The notes under the pieces are model-generated. The model saw only the letters and a program-made list of their open reading frames with translations. It made no database searches and was not told where the DNA came from. From assembly GCF_034555375.1 (NCBI RefSeq), contig NZ_CP140706.1, forward strand, positions 3,339,001 through 3,403,000: a DNA stretch of 64,000 bases, read 5' to 3'. The translations under genes were made by a program, and so were the position numbers. Below, piece after piece: positions 56,712-64,000 of this stretch (its first letter is position 1; the number at the start of each line of letters is the position of its first letter). This DNA comes from Pseudomonas sp. B33.4. Lineage in GTDB: Bacteria > Pseudomonadota > Gammaproteobacteria > Pseudomonadales > Pseudomonadaceae.

Positions 56712-58367
56712 ATGAAGTCGTCAGCCACCGACGAGCCGCGAGCACCAGGCCAAGCCCCCGTGAAAACCCGCCGTTTCGGCATCTCGCTCGTCTGGATCGT
56801 ACCGATCGTTGCCGTGCTGGTGGGCATCTCGCTGGTGGTGCACAACATCCTGCAGGAAGGCCCGACCATCACCGTCACCTTCAAGACCGGGGATGGTCTG
56901 ACGGCCAACAAGACCGAAGTCAAATACCGCAATGTGGTGATCGGCCATGTCTCGGATGTAGAACTGGCCAGCGATCACAAAAGCGTCAACGCCACGATCA
57001 AACTGGCCAAGCAGGCCGAAGAGTTTACCCGTGAAGACTCGCAGTTCTGGGTCGTGCGCCCACGGATTGGTGCGGGTGGCGTCTCGGGTATCGACACCCT
57101 GCTTTCCGGCGATTACATCGGCGCCGACATTGGCGAGGCCAATAACCGCGCGAAGAACTTCAAGGGCCTGGAAAACCCGCCACCGATCACCTATGGCGAA
57201 CCCGGCAAGACATTCTCGTTGCACACCGCCGACCTCGGCTCGCTGGACATCGGTTCACCGGTCTACTTCCGCAAGATCCCCGTAGGCCAAGTGGTCTCCT
57301 ACGCGCTGAATCCCGATGGCAAGGGCGTGAATATCGAAGTGTTCATCCACGCGCCCAACGACGCCTACGTCACCGAAAACACCCGTTTCTGGAACGCCAG
57401 CGGCGTGGATGTCAGCGTCGGCGCCAACGGTTTTGCGGTAAAAACCGAATCACTGTCGACCCTGCTGGTTGGCGGCATCGCCTTCCGTGCACCGGACTAC
57501 AGCCCCAACGATAGCGTCGCCGCGGAAAACAAAGACTTCGAGCTCTTCGCCGACCAGACTGCCGCCCTCGCCCCGCCCAACGGCAAGGCGCAATACCTGA
57601 GCCTGCGTTTCGATCAGGCGCTGCGCGGACTCAAAGTCGATGCCCCGGTCGAGTTTCTCGGCGTCGAGATCGGGCGTGTGGTCGCGGTCAATCTGGACTT
57701 CGACGAAGTCAAACGTACGTTCCCGGTGAACGTCGGCATCGTCATTTATCCGCAACGCCTGGGCCGGGCGCATCAGAAAATGCTCAAGGCATTCAATGGC
57801 GACGAAAACGACGAAGCCACTGGCGCGCGCCTGCTCGGCACCTTCATCGAAAACGGATTGCGCGCCCAGGCACGCAACGGCAACCTGCTCACCGGCCAGT
57901 TGTACATCGCGCTGGATTTCTACCCGAAAGCGCCGAAAGTCGCGTTTGACCCCACCGCCCGACCGATCAGCGTCCCGACCATCCCGGGCAGCCTCGAACA
58001 GTTGCAGGAAAAACTCGAAGCGATGGTCAACAAGATCAACGCACTGCCGATTGAACGCATCGCCGGCAACCTCGACAGCAATCTGGTCGAACTGCGCAAA
58101 GGCCTGACCCAGTTCAACGCCAAGACCTTGCCGGGCGTGCAGAGCACCCTCGCCGATGTCAGCAAGACCTTGCAGTCCGCCAATTCAACGCTGGCCGAAG
58201 ATTCGCCGCAACGCGAGAAATTGGGTGAAACCCTCGAAGAGCTCGGGCGCATGTCGCGCTCTCTGCGTGAACTCTCCGACTATCTCGGTCGTCATCCGGA
58301 ATCGCTGATTCGTGGCCGTCCCGACAACGCCGCACCGCTGGACCTGAAAGGACCGCCACGCAATTGA
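56712..58367 (+). CDS. pqiB: intermembrane lipid transport protein PqiB (MCE domains)
   Basis: A 551-residue inner-membrane-anchored periplasmic protein. One membrane helix (about 18-38, SLVWIVPIVAVLVGISLVV) is followed by three MCE domains (about 45-120 with GDGLTANKTEVKYRNVVIGHV, 160-225 with DIGSPVYFRKIPVGQVV, 290-355 with DAPVEFLGVEIGRVV) and a coiled C-terminal region (about 430-510). PqiB forms a stacked-ring tunnel across the periplasm for lipids. The ATG at 56712 has GGAGG 6 bases upstream. pqiC follows immediately, but no pqiA gene is upstream. Confidence 0.92.
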   Translation: MKSSATDEPRAPGQAPVKTRRFGISLVWIVPIVAVLVGISLVVHNILQEGPTITVTFKTGDGLTANKTEVKYRNVVIGHVSDVELASDHKSVNATIKLAKQAEEFTREDSQFWVVRPRIGAGGVSGIDTLLSGDYIGADIGEANNRAKNFKGLENPPPITYGEPGKTFSLHTADLGSLDIGSPVYFRKIPVGQVVSYALNPDGKGVNIEVFIHAPNDAYVTENTRFWNASGVDVSVGANGFAVKTESLSTLLVGGIAFRAPDYSPNDSVAAENKDFELFADQTAALAPPNGKAQYLSLRFDQALRGLKVDAPVEFLGVEIGRVVAVNLDFDEVKRTFPVNVGIVIYPQRLGRAHQKMLKAFNGDENDEATGARLLGTFIENGLRAQARNGNLLTGQLYIALDFYPKAPKVAFDPTARPISVPTIPGSLEQLQEKLEAMVNKINALPIERIAGNLDSNLVELRKGLTQFNAKTLPGVQSTLADVSKTLQSANSTLAEDSPQREKLGETLEELGRMSRSLRELSDYLGRHPESLIRGRPDNAAPLDLKGPPRN

Positions 58368-58384
58368 GCACAGGAGCTGAACCC

Positions 58385-58936
58385 ATGGCATCACCGCTGA
58401 AGATTACTGTGCTCGCTGCCGTTATGTTGCTGAGCGCCTGCCGCAGCGACCCGATCAGCTTTCATACCCTGACCCCGGTGCAACCCGGCGCCGGCCGCAG
58501 CGGAGCCGACATCGCCATCGAGGGCATCACCGTGCCGCCACAAGTCGACCGTGCGCAAATCGTCATACGCGAAGGCAACAGTGGTCTGGCGATTCTCGAA
58601 ACCGAATGGTGGGGCGCCAGCCTCGCCGACGAATTGCGCAGTGCGCTGGTCGATCAACTGAGCAACACGGCTAGTCAGCAAAGAATGTCGGTGCGCGTCG
58701 ATGTTCAACGTTTCGATTCGATTCCCGGCCAGTACGGCTTGATTGACGTGAAATGGCGACTGCGTCCGCTCGGCGCGACTGACAGCACCCTCCTCACCTG
58801 CCGCTCAGTGCTGCAAACCCCCTCGGGGCCGAGCATTGATGAACTGGTGACGGCGCAGCAGAACAACGTCAAACGTCTCGCCGCACAGATCATCCAGGCC
58901 GCCGGCAGTGCACGCGGCTGCCCACCCGCCTCCTGA
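58385..58936 (+). CDS. pqiC: PqiC-like outer-membrane lipoprotein
   Basis: A 183-residue ABC-type transport auxiliary lipoprotein (DUF330). The signal ends in a lipobox (MLLSAC, Cys at about 19); the mature protein has YHTLTPVQP-like SFHTLTPVQPG, then VDRAQIVIREGNSGLAILETEWWGASLADELRSALVDQL, typical of PqiC/YmbA. It tethers the PqiB tunnel to the outer membrane. The ATG at 58385 follows AGGAG by 8 bases, 17 bases after the pqiB stop. Confidence 0.9.
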   Translation: MASPLKITVLAAVMLLSACRSDPISFHTLTPVQPGAGRSGADIAIEGITVPPQVDRAQIVIREGNSGLAILETEWWGASLADELRSALVDQLSNTASQQRMSVRVDVQRFDSIPGQYGLIDVKWRLRPLGATDSTLLTCRSVLQTPSGPSIDELVTAQQNNVKRLAAQIIQAAGSARGCPPAS

Positions 58937-58965
58937 TTCCCCGCCGCAAAAAAACCTCGCGTTAA

Positions 58966-58986
58966 GACGCACGGCCCTCGTGCGTC
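58966..58986 (+). terminator. hairpin after pqiC, weak terminator candidate
   Basis: Eight-base perfect arms (GACGCACG/CGTGCGTC) around GCCCT, 30 bases past the pqiC stop. No T-run follows directly, so intrinsic termination is uncertain. The region to 59156 shows two T-rich runs but no gene. Confidence 0.4.
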
Positions 58987-59156
58987 GTCGCGTCGCTGCT
59001 AACCTGAATAGGAATGACATGTATTAACGGTTTTTTTAACGTTTTTTTCTCATTTGCCTGCCTACATTGCCTACGACTCAATATCTGCAAACCATTCGCA
59101 TCAACGTCCGGCGCAGGTTTGCCCATAACGTCTAAAAAGCCAGGAGCCCGCCCGCC

Positions 59157-60170
59157 ATGAGTCCACATTTGCCCGCCTTGCTGAAACGCGCCTTATTGGC
59201 CACCGCCCTGCTCGGCGCCAGCCAGGCCTATGCTGCCGATGGCGTTGGTTTGCTGGTGTACAACGCCCAGCACGAAAGCCTGACCAAAGCCTGGGTCGCC
59301 GGTTTCACCGAAGAAACCGGGATTCCGGTGACGATCCGCAATGGCGATGACACCGAGATGGGCAACCAACTGGTGCAGGAAGGCGCGGCCTCGCCGGCCG
59401 ATGTGTTCCTCACCGAAAACTCGCCGGCGATGGTACTGGTCGACAATGCCAAGCTGTTCGCCCCGATCGCGCCAGCCACGCTGGAACAAGTCGAAGCGGC
59501 GTACCGCCCGGCACATGGCCAGTGGATCGGCATCGCCGCGCGTTCAACGGTGTTCGTCTACAACCCGGCGAAACTGGCGGAAAAAGACCTGCCGAAATCC
59601 CTCCTTGATCTGGCCAGACCGGAGTGGAAAGGTCGCTGGGCTGCCTCGCCGGCCGGCGCAGACTTCCAGGCCATCGTCGCTGCCGTGCTTGAGCAAAAAG
59701 GCGAAGCCGCCACGCTGGACTGGCTCAAAGGCATGAAAACCAACGCCACCGTGTATCGCGGCAACAGCGCCGTGCTCAAAGCGGTCAACGCCGGGCAGAT
59801 CGACAGCGGCGTGATCTATCACTATTACAGCTTCGTCGATCAGTCCAAGACCGGCGAAAACAGCAAGAACACCCAGCTTTATTACTTCAAGCATCAGGAC
59901 CCGGGCGCGTTCGTCAGCACCTCCGGCGCCGGCGTGCTGGCCTCCAGCAAACATCAGGAAGAGGCGCAGAAGTTCGTCAAATACATCACCAGCAAGGAAG
60001 GCCAGGAGATTCTGCACAGCGGCACTTCGTTTGAGTACGCGGTCGGCAAAGACGCACCGTCCAACCCGAAACTGACGCCGCTGAAAGAGCTCGACGCACC
60101 CAAAGTCGATGCGTCGAAACTCGACAGCAAAAAAGCCGTCGAGCTGATGACTCAGGCGGGAATCCTGTAA
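59157..60170 (+). CDS. ferric iron ABC transporter periplasmic binding protein (FbpA-like)
   Basis: A 337-residue family 1 iron-binding protein. Signal LLKRALLATALLGASQAYA with cleavage near residue 26, then GVGLLVYNAQHESLTKAWVAGFTEETGIPVTIRNGDDTEMGNQLVQEG, as in FbpA/HitA. The adjacent tyrosines that coordinate Fe3+ are in GVIYHYYSFVDQ. First gene of a three-gene operon with the permease and ATPase. No convincing Fur box was seen upstream. Confidence 0.92.
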   Translation: MSPHLPALLKRALLATALLGASQAYAADGVGLLVYNAQHESLTKAWVAGFTEETGIPVTIRNGDDTEMGNQLVQEGAASPADVFLTENSPAMVLVDNAKLFAPIAPATLEQVEAAYRPAHGQWIGIAARSTVFVYNPAKLAEKDLPKSLLDLARPEWKGRWAASPAGADFQAIVAAVLEQKGEAATLDWLKGMKTNATVYRGNSAVLKAVNAGQIDSGVIYHYYSFVDQSKTGENSKNTQLYYFKHQDPGAFVSTSGAGVLASSKHQEEAQKFVKYITSKEGQEILHSGTSFEYAVGKDAPSNPKLTPLKELDAPKVDASKLDSKKAVELMTQAGIL

Positions 60171-61769
60171 GTGCTCCCCGAAACCCTCCCTGCGCAGGTC
60201 CCTGCGGCCTCCTCCGCCCGCCTGAGGCTAAAACCCCGCGCCCTGACCGGGCGCGGAGGTTCCTGGGTGGTCGCGCTGGCCGTCGGTGTTTCACTGTTGT
60301 CGTTGCTGCCGATCGCATTTGTGCTCGGAGTGTCGTGGGCCACCGGCTGGGCGACCATCGAAGCCTTGGTGTTTCGCCCGCGCGTGGCTGAACTGCTGAT
60401 CAACACGGTGTTGCTGGTGTTGATCACCCTGCCGTTGTGCATTCTGCTCGGCACCGCACTGGCCTGGCTGACCGAGCGTACCAACCTGCCCGGTCGACGC
60501 CTGTGGTCATTGCTGGCCGTGGCACCGCTGGCGGTGCCGGCGTTTGTTCACAGTTATGCGTGGGTCAGTCTGATTCCTTCGATTCACGGATTGCCGGCCG
60601 GGGTGCTGGTGTCGGTGATCGCTTATTTTCCGTTTCTGTACCTGCCGGTGGCGGCGACATTGCGCCGCCTCGATCCGGCCATTGAAGACGTTGCCGAATC
60701 CCTTGGCCTGAAACCCTGGGCGGTGTTTTTCCGGGTGGTGTTGCCACAGTTGCGTCTGGCCATTTGTGGCGGTGCGCTGCTGGTCGGCTTGCACCTGCTG
60801 GCCGAGTATGGCCTCTACGCGATGATCCGTTTTGACACCTTCACCACGGCGATTTTCGACCAGTTCAAATCAACCTTTAACGGTCCGGCGGCGAACATGC
60901 TGGCGGGCGTTCTGGCCTTGTGCTGTCTGGCGATGCTCACCGTCGAATCCGCCGCCCGAGGCAAGGCTCGCTACGCCCGCGTCGGTTCCGGCAGCGCTCG
61001 CGAGCAACGCACGGTGCGCTTGAATCGCGCCAGCGTGTTCCTTGGCTTGAGCCTGCAAGTGCTGACCTGTCTGCTCGCGCTCGGCGTACCGTTGTTGACG
61101 TTGGGGCGCTGGTTGATTGCCGGTGGCGCCGAGGTCTGGGGCGGCGGCGAACTGTTGCCGGCGTTGCTGCAAACCCTGTCGTTCGGTGTGGCCGGCGCAC
61201 TGTTGACCAGTCTGGCGGCGATTCCGATTGCCTGGCTGTCGATTCGTGCGCCGGGCAAGTTGCAGCGCCTGCTTGAAGGCTGCAACTACATCACCAGTTC
61301 GCTGCCGGGGATTGTCGTGGCGCTGGCCCTGGTCACCGTGACCATCCATTTCGCCCGGCCGATCTACCAGACCACCATCACCGTGTTGCTCGCCTACTTG
61401 CTGATGTTTCTGCCGCGTGCCTTGGTCAGCCTGCGCGCCGGGTTCGCCCAGGCGCCGGTCGAGCTGGAAAACATTGCGCAAAGCCTCGGCCGATCGCCGG
61501 TGCGCGCCTTGTGGCTGATCACCTTGCGCCTTGCCGCGCCGGGCGCAGCTGCCGGTGCCGCGCTGGTGTTTCTGGCGATCACCAATGAATTAACCGCAAC
61601 CTTGCTGCTTGCGCCTAACGGCACCCGCACCCTGGCCACCGGTTTCTGGGCCATGACCAGCGAAATCGATTACGCCGCCGCCGCGCCTTATGCGCTGTTG
61701 ATGGTGTTGTTATCGCTGCCGCTGACCGCCCTCCTCTATCACCAATCCAGGCGCACCGCTGGCCGATGA
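60171..61769 (+). CDS. ferric iron ABC transporter permease (FbpB-like)
   Basis: A 532-residue permease made of two fused permease domains with about twelve hydrophobic segments. Each half carries an EAA loop: [25 protein letters not shown] and [24 protein letters not shown]. The start is a GTG directly after the FbpA stop (60171), with no gap. The fused double-domain arrangement is the norm for FbpB, and the length fits. Confidence 0.92.
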   Translation: MLPETLPAQVPAASSARLRLKPRALTGRGGSWVVALAVGVSLLSLLPIAFVLGVSWATGWATIEALVFRPRVAELLINTVLLVLITLPLCILLGTALAWLTERTNLPGRRLWSLLAVAPLAVPAFVHSYAWVSLIPSIHGLPAGVLVSVIAYFPFLYLPVAATLRRLDPAIEDVAESLGLKPWAVFFRVVLPQLRLAICGGALLVGLHLLAEYGLYAMIRFDTFTTAIFDQFKSTFNGPAANMLAGVLALCCLAMLTVESAARGKARYARVGSGSAREQRTVRLNRASVFLGLSLQVLTCLLALGVPLLTLGRWLIAGGAEVWGGGELLPALLQTLSFGVAGALLTSLAAIPIAWLSIRAPGKLQRLLEGCNYITSSLPGIVVALALVTVTIHFARPIYQTTITVLLAYLLMFLPRALVSLRAGFAQAPVELENIAQSLGRSPVRALWLITLRLAAPGAAAGAALVFLAITNELTATLLLAPNGTRTLATGFWAMTSEIDYAAAAPYALLMVLLSLPLTALLYHQSRRTAGR

Positions 61770-62824
61770 ACGCACTTGAACTGATCTCTCTGAGCAAATC
61801 CTTTGGCGCGCAGAAAGCGCTGGATGACATCTGTCTGTCGGTGCCGACCGGCAGCCGCACGGTGATTGTCGGCCCGTCCGGCTCCGGCAAAACCACATTG
61901 CTGCGGATGATTGCCGGTTTCGAATTCCCCGATACCGGCAGCCTGACCCTCAACGGTCAGGTGCTGGTCGACAGCACTCACGCAGTGCCCGCTTATCAGC
62001 GGCAAATCGGTTATGTCCCTCAGGATGGCGCACTGTTTCCGCACATGACGGTCGCCGCCAATATCGGCTTCGGTCTTGCCCTGACCGGCACCGCCAGAGA
62101 GGAACGGATCAAGGCATTGATGGACAGTGTTTCGCTGGACGCCAACATGGCCAACCGTTGGCCCCATGAACTGTCCGGCGGCCAGCAGCAACGGGTTTCC
62201 CTCGCCCGGGCGCTCGCCCAGCAACCACGACTGATGTTGCTCGATGAGCCGTTCTCCGCCCTCGACACCGGCCTGCGCAGTGCCATGCGCAAAATGGTCG
62301 CGCGACTGCTGGAGGACGCGGGCGTCACGACGATTCTGGTGACCCACGATCAGGGCGAAGCGCTGTCATTTGCCGATCAGTTGGCGGTGATGCGCGGCGG
62401 GCGGCTGGTGCAGTCCGGGCATCCGATGGATCTTTACCGATACCCACACGACGAGCAGACCGCACACTTTCTCGGCGAAGCCGTGGTGATGCCTGCGCGG
62501 ATCGACTCCGGTCTGGCCCACTGCGATCTCGGTCCGGTGCCGGTGAACAGCAACGGTTTTAGCGGCAACGCGCAGATCATGCTCAGGCCTGAACAGTTGC
62601 AGTTGTCCGGTACGGTGATCGGTAACCAAGGCTGTCACGCCGTGGTCACCGAACGGGATTTCGCCGGCAACACCTGCACCCTCACGGTTGAACTGCGCTC
62701 GTCGATCAATCAGGATCCCGGCCGCTCGCTATTGGTACGCAGCTCCGGCATGCACGCGCCACCGGCCGGTAGCGACGTACAGTTATCGGTACTCGGTGCT
62801 GCTCACATCTTCGCGCTTTCCTGA
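61766..62824 (+). CDS. ferric iron ABC transporter ATP-binding protein (FbpC-like)
   Basis: A 352-residue ATPase. Walker [11 protein letters not shown]-loop [15 protein letters not shown], signature [32 protein letters not shown], switch His [10 protein letters not shown], and a C-terminal TOBE regulatory domain (about 240-350). It shares ATGA with the permease stop. It ends one base before the convergent recombinase gene. Confidence 0.93.
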   Translation: MNALELISLSKSFGAQKALDDICLSVPTGSRTVIVGPSGSGKTTLLRMIAGFEFPDTGSLTLNGQVLVDSTHAVPAYQRQIGYVPQDGALFPHMTVAANIGFGLALTGTAREERIKALMDSVSLDANMANRWPHELSGGQQQRVSLARALAQQPRLMLLDEPFSALDTGLRSAMRKMVARLLEDAGVTTILVTHDQGEALSFADQLAVMRGGRLVQSGHPMDLYRYPHDEQTAHFLGEAVVMPARIDSGLAHCDLGPVPVNSNGFSGNAQIMLRPEQLQLSGTVIGNQGCHAVVTERDFAGNTCTLTVELRSSINQDPGRSLLVRSSGMHAPPAGSDVQLSVLGAAHIFALS

Positions 62825-63763
62825 TCACAGATCGAAGCGATCCACCGCCCGCCGCCGCTCGTTGTCATCGCGCACATCGTAGTTGGCGGTGGTCTGGATG
62901 TTGCTGTGGTGCGCCAGCTTCTGGGCGATCGACAGATCATGTTCTTCGATGACCCGCGTGATAAACGATCGGCGGAAATCGTGGGGCATGATCTTCACCC
63001 CGACCTGCGTGCCACGCTGTCGGGCGATGTAATAGATCGCGTGTTTGGTGATGCGCTCGCGGGTAATGTGGCTGCCGCGACGGATGCGATTGAACAGAAA
63101 GGCATCGTCGCTCTCGCCTTCCTTGAGTTCAGAACGCCGCAGCTCCAGCCACGCATTGAGTTTGGCGAAGGCCCAGGCCGGCGCGTACTTGATCAGTTGC
63201 TTGTTGCCCTTGCCGGTGACGGTCAGGCTGCGCTCAGTGAAGTCGACCTGATTCAAGTCCAGATCCACCGACTCCGATTTACGCATGCCGGTGCCGTACA
63301 ACAACGCAATCACTGCCGCGTCGCGCAGGCCTTGCGGGCGTGGATCGGCGGCGCAAACTTCCATCAATTCATGGATCAACGTGCGCTTCAAGTTGCGCCC
63401 CTGCGACAAGCGGGTGCCGGCAATGGCTTTGACCGAACGCATCTTCAACAGATGATCCTGAGAAATCAAACTCATCCGCCACGCTTCATTCATCACCCCG
63501 CGCACGGCATTCACATACAGCGACGAGGTATTCGGTGCATAGCCGTCGGCGCGCAACGCGGCGACCAGTGCCACGACGTCTTCCGGTTGCAGCCCGTGCC
63601 AGGGGATTTCTTCGATGTCCACGTCTTCGAAACCGAGGCGGTCCGCAGCATCCTGCAAGACATAGCGCATGGTCAGTTGGCTGGAGGGCGCCAGGCGGGC
63701 CAGATACAGCGTTAGCGGATTAGTGTTGGACGGGGTGGATGCAGTACTCGACAAGTCAATCAA
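62825..63763 (-). CDS. tyrosine recombinase/site-specific integrase
   Basis: A 312-residue tyrosine recombinase. The core-binding domain is about 15-110 and the catalytic domain about 120-305. All four typical residues are present: R161 (GTGMRKSE), H261 and R264 (HDFRRSF), H285 (LAHHS) and the nucleophile Y295 (TANYD). No excisionase or other phage genes, no attachment repeat and no tRNA are near, so it may be an orphan recombinase rather than a prophage integrase. It abuts the FbpC gene with no gap. Confidence 0.88.
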   Translation of the reverse strand: MIDLSSTASTPSNTNPLTLYLARLAPSSQLTMRYVLQDAADRLGFEDVDIEEIPWHGLQPEDVVALVAALRADGYAPNTSSLYVNAVRGVMNEAWRMSLISQDHLLKMRSVKAIAGTRLSQGRNLKRTLIHELMEVCAADPRPQGLRDAAVIALLYGTGMRKSESVDLDLNQVDFTERSLTVTGKGNKQLIKYAPAWAFAKLNAWLELRRSELKEGESDDAFLFNRIRRGSHITRERITKHAIYYIARQRGTQVGVKIMPHDFRRSFITRVIEEHDLSIAQKLAHHSNIQTTANYDVRDDNERRRAVDRFDL

Positions 63764-64000
63764 ACGAAACGGCCTTGAATAGAAAACAGTTCAACAAAAC
63801 AACTTAAAAGTGCAAACAAACTTATATAAATAGCGACTCTTCCGTAGGACTTTTCTACGAAAACAGCCGATGAACGGAAGAAGTCTGAACGGTGGCTGTA
63901 TGGCTTACAGATAGACGAATCGCCGACCGTTTTTTCATGTTCCTTTGACAAAAACGCGCATAACCTTAGTTACAACAGGTTGCCCCGAAAGGCCTGCAAC
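63764..64000. other. AT-rich non-coding stretch upstream of the recombinase gene
   Basis: This stretch is markedly more AT-rich than the rest and contains an imperfect inverted repeat (CTTCCGT near 63840, ACGGAAG near 63874) and a short stem GTAG/CTAC. It should carry the recombinase promoter; the repeat could be a recombinase site. A 63-residue frame on the minus strand overlaps the recombinase start and has no other support. Confidence 0.35.

Noticed and set aside
59010..59035. Fur box upstream of the FbpABC-type operon
   Set aside because: The best stretch (AATAGGAATGACATGTATT) matches the AATGAGAATGATTCTCATT form at only 12 of 19 positions.
63760..63951. 63-codon minus-strand frame upstream of the recombinase
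   Set aside because: It overlaps the recombinase start, has no ribosome site and shows no conserved feature.

Overview
The window is a stretch of a Pseudomonas chromosome, most likely from the fluorescens group. This is judged from high-GC codon use, short intergenic distances, REP-type palindromes at 53961-54037 and 56508-56593, a FecI/FecR/TonB-receptor trio, a SpuI-type glutamylpolyamine synthetase and many LysR regulators. Everything was read by eye; no database search was run. No rRNA, tRNA, CRISPR array, IS element or prophage was seen.

Layout. 1-2935: start of an RND efflux operon (adaptor and the 5' part of the pump). 3043-6076: a small secreted peptide gene and an aldehyde/alcohol dehydrogenase pair. 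6350-9926: a tightly overlapping run of cupin, royal-jelly/yellow-like protein, small membrane protein, Nramp metal transporter and SRPBCC protein. 9941-17113: LysR regulators interleaved with an Old Yellow Enzyme reductase, an exported DJ-1/PfpI protein, and SDR-type enzymes. 17326-25499: a minus-strand block with a ribose-type ABC transporter, two short-chain/flavin enzymes, a luciferase-like monooxygenase and a split transketolase, facing a LysR gene and a second luciferase-like gene (25788-27857). 27878-33897: a chemoreceptor and a full-length PutA.

34109-47137 is the most informative part: a hydroxyproline/proline-type catabolic regulon. It holds a polar amino acid ABC transporter, two proline racemase superfamily enzymes with complementary active-site substitutions (Cys/Thr and Ser/Cys), two structurally unrelated candidate delta1-pyrroline-2-carboxylate reductases (DpkA type and ornithine cyclodeaminase type), a DadA-like FAD dehydrogenase, a 4-OT tautomerase, a GNAT acetyltransferase, an orphan N,N-dimethylformamidase large-subunit homologue and a GntR/FCD regulator. 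Five copies of a near-palindromic operator (consensus ATATCGTATACGATAT) stand in front of its transcription units, with a weaker copy before the regulator itself. The inferred core route is trans-3-hydroxy-L-proline -> delta1-pyrroline-2-carboxylate -> L-proline -> (PutA) glutamate. The roles of the dimethylformamidase homologue and the Ser/Cys enzyme are unknown.

47212-47452: a (GTT)10 microsatellite joined to the C-terminal remnant of a LacI-family regulator. 47508-51431: TonB-dependent receptor with FecR and FecI, with a good Fur-box candidate upstream. 51520-56478: AraC regulator divergent from a polyamine gamma-glutamylation set (glutamylpolyamine synthetase, PotF-like binding protein, PuuB-like oxidase). 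56712-58936: pqiB-pqiC without pqiA. 59157-62824: FbpABC-type ferric iron transporter. 62825-63763: a tyrosine recombinase converging on it with no gap.
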